Shown here: positions 18,202 to 28,082 of the stretch, one piece after another
How the letters are laid out: the number at the start of each line of letters is the position of its first letter
Position numbering within the stretch: position 1 is the first letter of the stretch
Origin: Sneathiella sp. P13V-1
GTDB lineage: Bacteria; Pseudomonadota; Alphaproteobacteria; Sneathiellales; Sneathiellaceae
NCBI RefSeq assembly: GCF_015143595.1
Contig: NZ_WYEU01000005.1
Location: forward strand, 1-64,000
Direction: 5' to 3'
Length of the DNA: 64,000 nucleotides
Notes under the pieces: model-generated
Seen by the model: only the letters and a program-made list of their open reading frames with translations
What the model was told of the DNA's origin: nothing
Database searches by the model: none
Position numbers and translations under genes: made by a program

Positions 18202-18308
18202 TGTTGTTTTTGGCTGTCAGACATCTTATGTGACACAATGCACTTGTTGTTTGACGGCCAATCCGTTATCCAACGTGTGGATGGAATGGATCAGCCGGAG
18301 AGAGTTAT

Positions 18309-19196
18309 ATGTTTATTCAAACCCTGCCTTTGAAGGATGAAGACAGGATGCAGTTCCTGCCCGGGCGTCAGGTGATGCCAAGTGGCTCTGTATTGTTTGA
18401 AACGGCTGAAGCCGCGAAGGAGAAATCCCCGCTTGCCGATCGTCTGTTTGGAATCCCGGGTGTTGCGGCGGTAGAACTAGGTGAAGATCAGGTAACGGTC
18501 ACCAAGATCTCGTCTGAGGACAAAGGTCCCATGTGGATCCAGTTAAAACCGATGGTGCTCGCGGCGATCATGGATCATTACATGACGGGTATGCCGGTCA
18601 TCAACGGTTCTGTAGAAGACATTGAGGTTGGCAATTATTCGGAAGAAGATCTGATAATCGTGAACTCTATCAAGAACCTTCTTGAAGAACGAATTCAGCC
18701 CCAACTCATCGAAGACGGCGGTGATGTAGCGTTCAAAACCTTTGATCCGGAGGACGGCACCGCTGTTCTTGAAATGGACAGTAGCGGTTTAAGTACGCCA
18801 GCCTTTGGTACCCAGATTAAAATTGAAAATACACTGAAGCATTTTGTGCCAGAAGTTACGCGCGTGCGGTTTGAGCGGATGCAGAAAGAGCTGGCACTTG
18901 ATGAGAATGAACGCCCAGGCCTTCAAACGCCAGAGGCAGAGACCATTCGTGTGTTACTGGAAACACGCATTAATCCCGCAATTGCTGCACACGGCGGGTA
19001 TATCAACCTGATCGATATTCAGGAAGATACAGCCTATGTGGAAATGGCAGGAGGTTGTCAGGGCTGTGGTATGGCTGATGCAACCTTGAAACAGGGCGTT
19101 GAGGTTGAGATCAAGCGCGCAGTACCTTCAATTGCGCAGGTACTTGACGTTACTGATCATGCAGGCGGAACAAATCCTTATTACACCGGGTATTAA
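18309..19196 (+). CDS. Three-domain Nfu/NifU iron-sulfur scaffold-like protein
   Basis: A 295-residue protein. Residues 1-95 match the Nfu N-terminal domain (MFIQTLPLKD...MQFLPGR). Residues 112-190 read as a NifU domain in which the CxxC region is replaced by SSGLSTPAF, so it cannot bind a cluster in the usual way. Residues 208-285 form a second NifU domain with an intact GGCQGCGMAD (C250, C253), closer to the NfuA type. Nfu proteins pass 4Fe-4S clusters to target enzymes. Typical alphaproteobacterial Nfu is about 185 residues with two domains, so the inserted degenerate domain is unusual. Its stop overlaps that of the next, convergent gene by four bases. Confidence 0.85.
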   Translation: MFIQTLPLKDEDRMQFLPGRQVMPSGSVLFETAEAAKEKSPLADRLFGIPGVAAVELGEDQVTVTKISSEDKGPMWIQLKPMVLAAIMDHYMTGMPVINGSVEDIEVGNYSEEDLIIVNSIKNLLEERIQPQLIEDGGDVAFKTFDPEDGTAVLEMDSSGLSTPAFGTQIKIENTLKHFVPEVTRVRFERMQKELALDENERPGLQTPEAETIRVLLETRINPAIAAHGGYINLIDIQEDTAYVEMAGGCQGCGMADATLKQGVEVEIKRAVPSIAQVLDVTDHAGGTNPYYTGY

Positions 19197-19414
19197 TTAT
19201 TTTCAGGGTCGAGTGGTTCGATGGCTTTGATGACAAAGCCATGCTCTGAACGGTATTTACGTTTCATCATATCCCACGCTTCATCGATGGAGCGTGCTTT
19301 GAACTCAAAGTAATGGGTGTCGGCCCAATCATCTTTTAAATCTTTGTGTGGAACGCCATCTTTTAGTGCGTTCAGGACATCTTCGTTATATATGGCCGCT
19401 TCAAACCGTTTCAT
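19193..19414 (-). CDS. Small conserved-looking hypothetical protein
   Basis: A 73-residue soluble, acidic protein with no cysteines or membrane helix. I do not recognise a domain. The ATG at 19414 is the only sensible start. It faces the Nfu gene tail to tail with a TTAA overlap. Aromatic and charged residues are spread as in a small folded domain, which argues for a real gene, but function is unknown. Confidence 0.55.
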   Translation of the reverse strand: MKRFEAAIYNEDVLNALKDGVPHKDLKDDWADTHYFEFKARSIDEAWDMMKRKYRSEHGFVIKAIEPLDPENN

Positions 19415-19602
19415 TTTTCAACCGAACTTCATACGTGGATTTCGGTAAAACATAAGTGAATAACGGTTAACAGTTCATTTATTGAGTTCACTTCTGCCAC
19501 AAAAACCTCTTTTCAAATTTTTGCGAGCTTCCCCATAATTGGTTTACATTCGTGCTAGTCTATTTATTTAGAAGTAGCTTTTAGAATTAATGAGACGGTT
19601 TA

Positions 19603-20208
19603 ATGATCGACGCGGCCATCAGACAATATATTGATCCCCCGCTAAATTCAGTGGGTGCCAAGATTGCTGCGGTCGGGGTTTCGGCAAATATGGTGACTGT
19701 CGTTGGCTTCCTTCTTGGTATGGCTGCTATCCCCTTCATAGTTTCTGAAAACTATTTGATCGCGCTTATTTTTATCCTGCTTAACCGCCTGTTTGATGGA
19801 TTGGACGGTGCAGTAGCTCGGCAGACAATCCTGTCAGATTATGGCGGTTATCTGGATATTGTCTGTGACTTTATTTTTTATTCAGGGATTGTTTTTGCCT
19901 TCGCTTGGGCTAGCCCGGAAAATACTTTGGTTGCGGCGTTTCTGATATTTAGTTTCATGGGGACAGCGTCCACCTTTTTGGCGTATGCAGCCATGGCGGC
20001 AAAGCACAATATCAGCACAGATATTAGGGGGATTAAGTCGCTTTATTATTTGGGAGGGCTGGCGGAAGGAGCAGAAACAATTGCCGTCTTTGTTCTGTTC
20101 TGCATCCTTCCGGAATATTTCAGCATTATCGCTTTGGTGTTTGCCGTGATGTGTTGGATCACAACGGCGACACGCATTTATGCCGCCTATGTTACGTTTA
20201 AGGAATAG
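19603..20208 (+). CDS. CDP-alcohol phosphatidyltransferase-family membrane protein
   Basis: A 201-residue membrane protein with about six helices. The catalytic motif is DGLDGAVAR, then seven residues, G-x3-D-x3-D, which binds CDP-diacylglycerol or another CDP-alcohol and Mg. The N-terminal IDPPL and the GxxD spacing (seven rather than the common eight) fit the short COG0558 subfamily as I remember it. It transfers a phosphoalcohol in phospholipid or osmolyte synthesis; the acceptor is unknown. It stands alone between convergent neighbours. Confidence 0.85.
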   Translation: MIDAAIRQYIDPPLNSVGAKIAAVGVSANMVTVVGFLLGMAAIPFIVSENYLIALIFILLNRLFDGLDGAVARQTILSDYGGYLDIVCDFIFYSGIVFAFAWASPENTLVAAFLIFSFMGTASTFLAYAAMAAKHNISTDIRGIKSLYYLGGLAEGAETIAVFVLFCILPEYFSIIALVFAVMCWITTATRIYAAYVTFKE

Positions 20209-20211
20209 AGG

Positions 20212-20697
20212 CTACTTGGCGCGACTGGTCCAGCTTTCCAGATCTTTTTTCAGGATTTGAAGTGCCGATTTGTCCAAAGATTCCAACCAAAGCTTAAACC
20301 CTCTTTCAAGATCTTTCGCCTTAAGGTCCTCATCAAAAGCATTGAACAGCATGAGTTTGTACTCATCTTCTGTGTCGCATTCAAACTCATTGTCTTCTGG
20401 ATCGAACTCTTTCAAGCGCTCTTGTGCCTCAGGGAGGCTAATGGCAGCAAGAAATGGAATTTCTTCTTCCAAATCGTATCCACCCCACTCAAGCCACCAG
20501 GATTCGCTTTCTTTTTCTCCTAGATCCCAGGCATAAGAGACTTCAGCTTCAATGTCGCGGGCTGTATCGCGGGCCCGTTGTTCAAGGTCAGTTGCATTTG
20601 TCGTAACGGAAAGCGTAACAGGGGCCACTTTAAAATAGCCTGTGGAGCCTTCGTCCCATGCTTTGATATATTTTGTCAGATCTTTAATAATGCTCAT
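20212..20697 (-). CDS. Acidic hypothetical protein
   Basis: A 161-residue, strongly acidic, soluble protein with no recognised domain. It is the last gene of the helicase/S4 group, starting 33 bases after the S4 gene. In many related genomes I would expect fdxA and carD after the helicase-S4 pair, but this protein has neither ferredoxin cysteines nor a CarD fold signature. Its stop is three bases from that of the convergent phosphatidyltransferase gene. Confidence 0.6.
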   Translation of the reverse strand: MSIIKDLTKYIKAWDEGSTGYFKVAPVTLSVTTNATDLEQRARDTARDIEAEVSYAWDLGEKESESWWLEWGGYDLEEEIPFLAAISLPEAQERLKEFDPEDNEFECDTEDEYKLMLFNAFDEDLKAKDLERGFKLWLESLDKSALQILKKDLESWTSRAK

Positions 20698-20730
20698 GAT
20701 CCAGTTCCTGAATTTAAACTTGGATGGATA

Positions 20731-21150
20731 TTAATTGTCAGGGTTTTGACGCAACTTATCAAGGGCACGCCGATCCGCTTTTGTCGGACGGCCACTTCCT
20801 TTCTCGCGTTCAAACCCCGGTTTTCCAGATTGATCGTTTGTTTCAGATCTCTGAGGTTTTGTTTCCTTTAGTGCCAGATCCTCATAAAGCATCTGGGCTT
20901 CGGGTGCGGGGCCGCGCCGGGTACCAAGCTCAAGAATTTTAATGACTCGAATATCTTTGGCTTGCGGGAAAGTGAGGACATCTCCCGGTTTTACACTGAC
21001 GCTGGGCTTTGCGATCACTTGACTGTTCAGGCGAACTTTTCGGCCTTGAACCAGTTTAGCCGCTAAACTTCTACTTTTGAAGAAACGAGCAAACCACAAC
21101 CATTTATCAACTCGAAGGGTGTCGCCTGATTGCGCTTGCTCGTTCGTCAT
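20731..21150 (-). CDS. S4-domain RNA-binding protein, Hsp15-like
   Basis: A 139-residue protein with an S4 domain at about residues 12-60 (LRVDKWLWFARFFKSRSLAAKLVQGRKVRLN) and a basic, disordered tail. Hsp15 (HslR) binds free 50S subunits carrying nascent chains. The gene starts three bases after the helicase stop, so the two are co-transcribed and may both act on RNA or ribosomes. Confidence 0.85.
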   Translation of the reverse strand: MTNEQAQSGDTLRVDKWLWFARFFKSRSLAAKLVQGRKVRLNSQVIAKPSVSVKPGDVLTFPQAKDIRVIKILELGTRRGPAPEAQMLYEDLALKETKPQRSETNDQSGKPGFEREKGSGRPTKADRRALDKLRQNPDN

Positions 21151-21153
21151 CCG

Positions 21154-24039
21154 CTATTTGGTTTTCAGGCTTTGCAGAACCGCAAAAGGCGAATCTGGAT
21201 CAATTTCCTTGCGTTCCTGTTTAGGTTTTCCACCTGCCTTGCGTGGGGCATTGGAATGACCCTTCGCATTTGGCTTACGATTTCCTGATTTGCCGCTGCC
21301 TTTTTTACCTTGATTAGGTTTGCCACCACGTTTCTTAAACGGAGCCCGGCGATACGTAATCTCTTCACCTTCACCTTTGGCTTCATAACCCAGATATTTG
21401 AGGATCAGAGTAAACTGTTCGCGAGTTGTCCCAACCAGTGACAGCATTTCATGTGTTGGTTTGAAAGGCTGATTGCGTGGTTTGTCTTTACCTTTTACCT
21501 GCGATGCGTTGTTCTCTTCAGATTTTTCTTCTGCTTTTGGCTCAGCAGTCTGCTCTTCTGTTGAACCCGTTTCAGTAACTTCTTCTACAGGAACTTCAGT
21601 TGCAGCTTCAGCTGCGACCGTCTCAGTTTCTGCTGTAACGGCTTCTTCCGCCGGCGTTTCCTCTGTCTGAGGAGCCTCGACGGTTTCTTCGGCCTTTACC
21701 TCGTCTTTTGTGGGCGCTGTTGGTTTTTCTGTTTCTTCCAACAATCCGCGGGAGGCTCGGCGAAGCATTCCAGCCAAGCGATCCAACATATCAAGACGAA
21801 CGGCCAGGTTGTCAAACATCGCGTAACCTGCAGTCAGCCAGTATGAACGGGGAAGACGTTCCGTCACTTCAAATGACACACGGCCTGCAGGCGGTGCGGG
21901 CGGGATTTCACGGCGTTCTTCATTAATGGCCCAAAGTAAACAGCGAAGTGATGTTGGATCGGGTTTTAACTGAAGTGGCATGAACACATGCTCATAGCCA
22001 ACGCGGACACCTACAAATTTCAACTGTCCAAAGTGCTTCTTGTCCAGCAGGCGAATTTGATCGTTGAGAACATAACGAGGCAACACGCCCATATTCTCAC
22101 TTAACTGGAACGCGATTCCGCGAACGGCCGGATCCATTGTAGATTTGTTCTGATTTGACGAAATCTCGGACAGTTTCGAAAGTTGACCAAGTCGCGTCTT
22201 GATCTGTTCGGCAATCCAGTCATTCAACCGTTTTTGGACAGCTTCCTGAGGCGCACCATTTAACTGTTCACTGGCGAGGAGCAGAACTTTCGGGCGCAGA
22301 GGAGAATCACCTTTAGCAAGGCGCGCAACTTTCATGTCGCGCCAAATAATCTCGGCAGCTTCGTTCAAAGAAAAATCTTCGTCGGTAGATGCTGCAAGTT
22401 CGCCTGCGCGATTGGTGATCGCCTGAACTACCGCTTTGTTGCCAACATTACGTAATGTACGCGCTTCAGCACTATTCGCTGACATGTCCGCTGAGAAACG
22501 TAATCCATCCAATGTTCCGATGAAGTGACCTTCAACATGCACGTCACCGGCTTCGTTAATTTCTGCTTCCAATTGACTACTGTCTTTCAATTTACGCACC
22601 AACGCAGAGGTGCGACGATCTACAAACCTTTGTGTCAGACGCTCGTGTAGGGCGTCAGACAATGTATCTTCTATTCTACGCGCAACGTCTTGCCAATGCT
22701 TATAATCATCTACCCAGTCCTGAACATGGGAAATATATGTCCAAGTACGCGTATGGGCAATGCGTGTTGCTAAAGTATCAATATCTCCATCAGTCTTTTT
22801 AAGGCGTTTCAGATGAGAATTGATCCAGTCCGGCGATAGTTTGCCAGATGGATTTTGCAATCTTGTGAAAACATCCTTTAAAAGTCGCACATGCACATCA
22901 TGCATGGTTTTTCTGAAATCCGGGATCTGACACACTTGCCAAAGCTGACGTACTTTATGGGGATTGCGTGAAATCTCCTGTATGTCGGAATCTTTGGCGA
23001 GAGTTTTTAACGTTCGATAATCATCCGGCTCTCGGGGAGAGATCATTCCCTTTCTCTTTGGAGGCATTTCAAGAGAACGGATTAGATCCCTCGTTGTTTG
23101 AAAATCCAGAGAACGATTGCGCCATCTGATATGCTTTAAGGGCTCAAATCTGTGGTCTTCGATCTGTTCAATGATATCTTCGTCAAGCGGCTGAACATTT
23201 GCAGTAACACCAAAACTGCCATCATTCATATGGCGTCCGGCACGTCCGGCGATCTGTGCCATTTCATTGACGTTAAGACTGCGCGACATGACGCCATCAA
23301 ATTTGTAAGTGCTGGCAAAAGCCACATGGTCAATGTCCATGTTTAGCCCCATACCGATCGCATCTGTCGCAACCAGATAATCGACATCACCCGATTGATA
23401 AAGTTCCACTTGGGCATTCCGGGTTCTGGGGGACAGGCTGCCCATCACAACTGCCGCACCGCCGCGTTGACGTCTGACTAGTTCTGCAATGGCGTACACG
23501 TCATTCGTTGAGAAGGTCACAATGGCAGAGCGTGCGGGAAGGCGGGAGATTTTCTTAGGTCCTTTGTAAGTCAGACGTGAGAATCTCTCTCTCGTAACAA
23601 AAGAAGCGTCGGGAATAAGTTTCTGTATCCAACCGCGCACCGTATCGGATCCCATAAACATGGTTTCCTGTTTGCCACGTGCATATAGGATCCTATCTGT
23701 GAATGTGTGGCCGCGTTCTGGATCGCCCATCAGCTGAATTTCATCAACGGCAACAAACTGAAAGCCACGGTCCAGAGGCATGGCTTCAACAGTACACACA
23801 AAATAAGCGGCTTGTGGGGGAACAATTTTTTCTTCGCCAGTTACCAAGGCAACATTGGCGGCCCCTTTGACGCTGACGACGCGGTCATAGATTTCGCGGG
23901 CAAGCAATCTGAGCGGCAGACCAATGACCCCGTCACTGTGCCCCATCATCCGTTCAACCGCCAAATGGGTTTTACCGGTATTGGTTGGGCCCAGTACGGC
24001 GGTAACTTTGCTGCGATGTAAGGTGGGATCAAGCGGCAT
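21154..24039 (-). CDS. Suv3-like DExx-box RNA helicase
   Basis: A 961-residue protein. Walker A GPTNTGKT is at 17-24, the DEIQ box at 99-102, and helicase C motifs follow (TDAIGMGLNMD, QIAGRAGR near 250-280). This matches the mitochondrial Suv3 / bacterial MgpS-like group rather than DEAD-box enzymes. From about residue 790 there is a low-complexity acidic stretch (E/T/A/V repeats), a short folded segment, then a Lys/Gly-rich tail, which looks like a flexible RNA-binding extension. Role in RNA decay is inferred from the family. It heads the operon with the S4 protein. Confidence 0.9.
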   Translation of the reverse strand: MPLDPTLHRSKVTAVLGPTNTGKTHLAVERMMGHSDGVIGLPLRLLAREIYDRVVSVKGAANVALVTGEEKIVPPQAAYFVCTVEAMPLDRGFQFVAVDEIQLMGDPERGHTFTDRILYARGKQETMFMGSDTVRGWIQKLIPDASFVTRERFSRLTYKGPKKISRLPARSAIVTFSTNDVYAIAELVRRQRGGAAVVMGSLSPRTRNAQVELYQSGDVDYLVATDAIGMGLNMDIDHVAFASTYKFDGVMSRSLNVNEMAQIAGRAGRHMNDGSFGVTANVQPLDEDIIEQIEDHRFEPLKHIRWRNRSLDFQTTRDLIRSLEMPPKRKGMISPREPDDYRTLKTLAKDSDIQEISRNPHKVRQLWQVCQIPDFRKTMHDVHVRLLKDVFTRLQNPSGKLSPDWINSHLKRLKKTDGDIDTLATRIAHTRTWTYISHVQDWVDDYKHWQDVARRIEDTLSDALHERLTQRFVDRRTSALVRKLKDSSQLEAEINEAGDVHVEGHFIGTLDGLRFSADMSANSAEARTLRNVGNKAVVQAITNRAGELAASTDEDFSLNEAAEIIWRDMKVARLAKGDSPLRPKVLLLASEQLNGAPQEAVQKRLNDWIAEQIKTRLGQLSKLSEISSNQNKSTMDPAVRGIAFQLSENMGVLPRYVLNDQIRLLDKKHFGQLKFVGVRVGYEHVFMPLQLKPDPTSLRCLLWAINEERREIPPAPPAGRVSFEVTERLPRSYWLTAGYAMFDNLAVRLDMLDRLAGMLRRASRGLLEETEKPTAPTKDEVKAEETVEAPQTEETPAEEAVTAETETVAAEAATEVPVEEVTETGSTEEQTAEPKAEEKSEENNASQVKGKDKPRNQPFKPTHEMLSLVGTTREQFTLILKYLGYEAKGEGEEITYRRAPFKKRGGKPNQGKKGSGKSGNRKPNAKGHSNAPRKAGGKPKQERKEIDPDSPFAVLQSLKTK

Positions 24040-24264
24040 CAGAATTGCCTTGGTTTCTTTTAACGCGTTACAGGTGTTGGAACTTCTTCCATAGATAGCG
24101 ATTTGCCAATCATGCGCAAGGCAATTCCAGAAGAACTGGGGTTTCGTTGGAAAATTTTGAGTTTTGCCAAACGATCGTTAGCTTTATAACGGGAAGTAGC
24201 GTATAGTGCGTCCGCTGATTTGCAACAAAATAACAAAAATCGTTGAAAATCGGAGGCCGAGAAT

Positions 24265-24294
24265 TTGACATGCGGTAGTGGTGCAGTGCAATAT
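24265..24294 (+). promoter_or_regulatory. Candidate sigma-70 promoter of the mutase gene
   Basis: A perfect TTGACA at 24265-24270 is followed after 18 bases by CAATAT, placing the transcription start about 20 bases before the ATG at 24321. The intergenic region is shared with the divergent helicase gene. No cobalamin riboswitch is visible. Confidence 0.45.
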
Positions 24295-24320
24295 CGCGCC
24301 AAAAAAGAGGATTTAGGGAT

Positions 24321-26468
24321 ATGAGCGAATTTCCAAAACCCACTCTTGAGGAATGGGAAGCGCAGGCTGAGAAAGAACTGAGAGGCCGCAAGGTTGAGGA
24401 TTTGACCTGGGATACGCCGGAAGGAATCGCAGTTAAGCCGCTGTACACAGCTGATGATGTCAAGCATTTGCCATTAGAGGAAGAGCTTCCGGGATTTGCG
24501 CCGTTCAAACGTGGTGTTCGCTCTACCATGTATGCGAACCGTCCTTGGACAATCCGTCAATATGCGGGTTTTTCCACTGCGGAAGAATCAAACGCATTCT
24601 ATCGTCGTAACCTTGCCGCAGGTCAGAAAGGTTTGTCTGTGGCCTTCGATCTTGCCACACACCGTGGTTACGACAGTGACCACCCGCGTGTTGTCGGTGA
24701 TGTTGGTAAAGCTGGCGTGGCGATTGATTCTGTCGAGGACATGAAAATCCTGTTTGACGGTATTCCGCTCGACAAGATGTCTGTCTCCATGACCATGAAC
24801 GGTGCTGTTCTGCCCGTTATGGCTAATTACATTGTCGCCGCTGAAGAACAGGGAGTGACCCCTGACCAGCTGGCAGGGACAATTCAGAACGACATCCTTA
24901 AAGAATTTATGGTGCGTAACACATATATATATCCACCAACCCCAAGCATGCGGATTATTGGCGACATCATTGGCTATACTTCCAAAAATATGCCGCGCTT
25001 TAATTCCATTTCCATTTCCGGCTATCACATGCAGGAAGCAGGTGCGACACAGGTTCAGGAGCTGGCCTTCACCATCGCGGATGGATTGGAATATGCCCGT
25101 GCTGCGATGGCGTCCGGCCTCAAAATTGATGAATTTGCGCCGCGTCTTAGCTTCTTCTTTGCGATTGGCATGAACTTCTTTATGGAAATTGCCAAGCTCC
25201 GCGCGGCGCGTGTTCTGTGGGCACGTGTCATGAAACAGTTTGAGCCGCAAAATCCGCAATCTTTGATGCTGCGTACCCACTGTCAGACATCCGGTGTGAG
25301 CCTGACAGAGCAGGATCCATATAACAATGTGATCCGTACAGCTTACGAAGCGATGGCGGCGGCCCTTGGCGGTACGCAAAGTCTTCATACGAATGCGCTG
25401 GATGAAGCGATTGCGCTTCCAACTGACTTCTCTGCCCGTATTGCCCGTAACACACAGATCATCCTGCAGGAAGAAACTGGTGTGCCGAATGTGGTCGACC
25501 CGCTTGGCGGCAGTTACTACGTGGAAAGCCTTACAAATTCACTCATCGAAGATGCGTGGAAGCTGATTGAAGAGGTTGAAGAACTGGGCGGCATGACTAA
25601 AGCCGTTGAAAGTGGAATGCCGAAACTTCAAATTGAAGAATCAGCGGCCCGCCGTCAGGCTCGTATTGACCGCGGTGAAGAAGTGATTGTCGGTGTGAAC
25701 AAATACCAAATTCAAGAAGACGACAGTAATATCGAAATTTTGGACGTGGATAACACCGAAGTGCTTCGTCAACAGGTTGCCCGTCTTGAGAAGATCCGCG
25801 CGACACGTGATGAAGCAGCCTGTCAGGCAGCACTGGAAGCGTTGACAGAGGGGGCAAAGGGGAATGCTAACCTTCTGGAACTTTCCGTCAATGCAGCCCG
25901 CGCACGTGCAACCGTAGGGGAGATTTCAGACGCTATGGAAAAAGTATTCTCTCGCCACCGTGCGGAAATCCGCTCCATTAGCGGCGTTTACGGGGCCGCC
26001 TACGAAGGGGACGAAGGCTTCAATAAAATTCAGAAAGATATTGAAGAATTTGCCGAAGAAACCGGTCGCCGCCCACGTATGCTGGTGGTGAAGCTGGGAC
26101 AGGATGGTCATGATCGCGGTGCGAAGGTTATTGCGACAGCGTTTGCTGATATTGGGTTCGACGTTGATGTTGGGCCATTATTCCAGACACCTGCAGAAGC
26201 GGCCAAGGATGCCATTGAAAGTGACGTTCACGTTATTGGTATCTCGTCCCAGGCGGCAGGTCACAAAACATTAGTACCGCAGATTATTGAGGAACTGAAA
26301 GCGCAGGACGCAGAAGATATTCTGGTTGTCTGCGGCGGTGTTATTCCGGCGCAAGACTATGACGCCCTCTATGAAGCTGGAGTTTCTGCCATTTATGGAC
26401 CGGGTACAAATATTCCGGCCGCTGCGGCGGAAGTTCTTGAGCTTATTCGCAAGCAACAGTCTGCTTGA
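24321..26468 (+). CDS. scpA: Methylmalonyl-CoA mutase (single large chain)
   Basis: A 715-residue adenosylcobalamin enzyme interconverting methylmalonyl-CoA and succinyl-CoA. The TIM barrel fills about 1-560, with substrate-site [23 protein letters not shown] near residue 70. The B12-binding domain (about 580-715) carries DGHDRG at 595-600, with His597 as the expected lower cobalt ligand. Length and content match the catalytic chain that works as a homodimer or with a small subunit; none is seen here. MeaB (28083-29084) and CobS/CobT nearby support B12-dependent propionyl-CoA metabolism. Confidence 0.95.
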   Translation: MSEFPKPTLEEWEAQAEKELRGRKVEDLTWDTPEGIAVKPLYTADDVKHLPLEEELPGFAPFKRGVRSTMYANRPWTIRQYAGFSTAEESNAFYRRNLAAGQKGLSVAFDLATHRGYDSDHPRVVGDVGKAGVAIDSVEDMKILFDGIPLDKMSVSMTMNGAVLPVMANYIVAAEEQGVTPDQLAGTIQNDILKEFMVRNTYIYPPTPSMRIIGDIIGYTSKNMPRFNSISISGYHMQEAGATQVQELAFTIADGLEYARAAMASGLKIDEFAPRLSFFFAIGMNFFMEIAKLRAARVLWARVMKQFEPQNPQSLMLRTHCQTSGVSLTEQDPYNNVIRTAYEAMAAALGGTQSLHTNALDEAIALPTDFSARIARNTQIILQEETGVPNVVDPLGGSYYVESLTNSLIEDAWKLIEEVEELGGMTKAVESGMPKLQIEESAARRQARIDRGEEVIVGVNKYQIQEDDSNIEILDVDNTEVLRQQVARLEKIRATRDEAACQAALEALTEGAKGNANLLELSVNAARARATVGEISDAMEKVFSRHRAEIRSISGVYGAAYEGDEGFNKIQKDIEEFAEETGRRPRMLVVKLGQDGHDRGAKVIATAFADIGFDVDVGPLFQTPAEAAKDAIESDVHVIGISSQAAGHKTLVPQIIEELKAQDAEDILVVCGGVIPAQDYDALYEAGVSAIYGPGTNIPAAAAEVLELIRKQQSA

Positions 26469-26529
26469 CGCCCAACTAATTTCCTGCCTTTCATAAAAGA
26501 AAACAAACATTCTCAATGAGAGGCAGGAA

Positions 26530-27558
26530 ATGAAGATTGTTTACAGCCCGGATCACGCAAAGCATCATCCGAAAACATATATCAAGGCGGGCTCCTTCCA
26601 CGAACCGCAAGAAGTTCCGGGACGCGCTGAAGCCCTTTCAAAGGGGCTTAATGAAGCTGGGCATGAGTTTATCGATGCAAAGGACTATGGCCCTGCCCCC
26701 CGTGCCGCCATTCACACACCAGGCTACCTTCATTTCCTTGAAACTATTGCGGATCGCTGGCGTGCTGCTGGTATGGATAATGAAGAGGTTCTTCCCAATA
26801 TTCATCCGGGCCGTCATATGCCGTCTTATCCAACAGGCATCATTGGTGAAGTCGGATATTATACGACCGACCTTTCTGCGCCGATTGGACCAGAAACATG
26901 GGAAGGGGCAGTGGCATCCAGTAATGTCGCACTGACGGCCACAGATATTGTTCTCGATGATATGTCTGATAATGCAGTGGCCTATGGTCTTTGCCGCCCT
27001 CCGGGGCATCACGCTTATCAGGATCAGGCTGGCGGTTTCTGTTTTCTGAATAACATTGCGATTGCGGCCCAGCACGCCCTGTCCAAAGTGAAGCGGGTTG
27101 CTATTCTGGATGTGGACGTTCATCACGGAAATGGCACGCAAGGCATCTTCTATAACCGAAAAGACGTGTTCACTGTGTCCTTGCATTGTGATCCTATCGA
27201 TTATTATCCGTTCTTTGCGGGACACGCCCATGAGCGCGGTGAAGGGGATGGTGACGGATTTAACCTGAACGTTCCGATCCCGCCAAATACAGGGGATGAC
27301 GTGTATCTGGAGTATCTGGAAACCGCGAAAACGGCTCTTCGCGCCTTTGCACCAGATGTGCTGTTTGTTGCCCTTGGTTTGGATGCTTTCGAAGGCGATC
27401 CGTTGGACGGCCTTAGCATTACAACAGAAGGCTTTGGCCGGATGGCCGCCAGCATTTCTGAATTGAATGTGCCAACGGTGCTTATTCAAGAAGGCGGATA
27501 TAATCGCGATCATCTTGGCGCGAATATCGTAAGCTTTCTAAAAGGCTTTGAAGGCTAA
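26530..27558 (+). CDS. Histone deacetylase-like / acetylpolyamine amidohydrolase family protein
   Basis: A 342-residue zinc hydrolase. The signatures are RPPGHHA (H160, H161, charge relay), DVDVHHGNGTQ (D196 and H198, zinc ligands) and LGLDAFEGDPL (third ligand). It removes acyl groups from amines or lysines; bacterial members act on polyamines or on acetylated acetyl-CoA synthetase. It lies 61 bases after the mutase on the same strand, with a GAGGCAGGAA ribosome binding site, so a link to acyl-CoA metabolism is possible. The convergent cdd gene ends 22 bases away. Confidence 0.88.
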   Translation: MKIVYSPDHAKHHPKTYIKAGSFHEPQEVPGRAEALSKGLNEAGHEFIDAKDYGPAPRAAIHTPGYLHFLETIADRWRAAGMDNEEVLPNIHPGRHMPSYPTGIIGEVGYYTTDLSAPIGPETWEGAVASSNVALTATDIVLDDMSDNAVAYGLCRPPGHHAYQDQAGGFCFLNNIAIAAQHALSKVKRVAILDVDVHHGNGTQGIFYNRKDVFTVSLHCDPIDYYPFFAGHAHERGEGDGDGFNLNVPIPPNTGDDVYLEYLETAKTALRAFAPDVLFVALGLDAFEGDPLDGLSITTEGFGRMAASISELNVPTVLIQEGGYNRDHLGANIVSFLKGFEG

Positions 27559-27561
27559 GAA

Positions 27562-27585
27562 CTTAATCCACCGGGCGGATTAAAG
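27562..27585. terminator. Hairpin between two convergent genes
   Basis: TTAATCC / GGATTAA with a seven-base loop lies between the deacylase stop and the cdd stop, overlapping the latter. It may act as a weak two-way terminator, but there is no long T-run. Confidence 0.35.
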
Positions 27586-27984
27586 TGTAAATCCGTCCGG
27601 CAATAACTGACCCATAGTAGTTACGATATTGTCTTCATCTCCCCGGTAAATCACTTTTGTGTCGGGGGTGGAAAATTCGGCCATGACCTGGCGACACGCC
27701 CCGCAAGGAGAGCAGTGAATAGTTGCTCCCTCTGCGTTGAAGTTGGTGACAAACACCTCTTCAATTCTCATGGATTTGCCTTCCGCGGCGATGGCCGCCC
27801 CCACAGCGTTCCTTTCAGCGCAAACGGTTAGACCGGACGAGACATTTTCCACGTTGCAGCCTGAATAAACATTCCCGGACGTTGTTCTAATCGCAGCCCC
27901 GACAGAAAAAGTGCTGTAAGGAGAATAGGCGTTTTTCGCAACGTGTTCGGCCAGTTTTTCAAGGTCTGTCATTTCAGCACTCAT
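27580..27984 (-). CDS. cdd: Cytidine deaminase
   Basis: A 134-residue homotetrameric-type enzyme that deaminates cytidine and deoxycytidine. Zinc site: C55 with catalytic E57 (CAERNA), and PCGACRQ giving C94 and C97. Length is standard for the short class. It is the only nucleotide-salvage gene in this stretch and sits on the opposite strand between the deacylase and meaB. Confidence 0.95.
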   Translation of the reverse strand: MSAEMTDLEKLAEHVAKNAYSPYSTFSVGAAIRTTSGNVYSGCNVENVSSGLTVCAERNAVGAAIAAEGKSMRIEEVFVTNFNAEGATIHCSPCGACRQVMAEFSTPDTKVIYRGDEDNIVTTMGQLLPDGFTL

Positions 27985-28082
27985 TGTTTATCCCTTTATA
28001 GAACTCTCACTGAGATAGCATCTTTTTCAAAAAATGGCATTCTTCTTGACGGATGCCTGTGAATTTTCCATACCGGATAATC

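Noticed and set aside
19780-19880. CDP-alcohol phosphatidyltransferase motif one residue shorter than usual
   Set aside because: As far as I recall, the seven-residue spacing is normal for this short subfamily, so it is not an anomaly.
24040-24320. Adenosylcobalamin riboswitch upstream of the mutase, meaB or cobS/cobT
   Set aside because: I looked for the B12-box and the long conserved leader. The gaps are too short or lack it.
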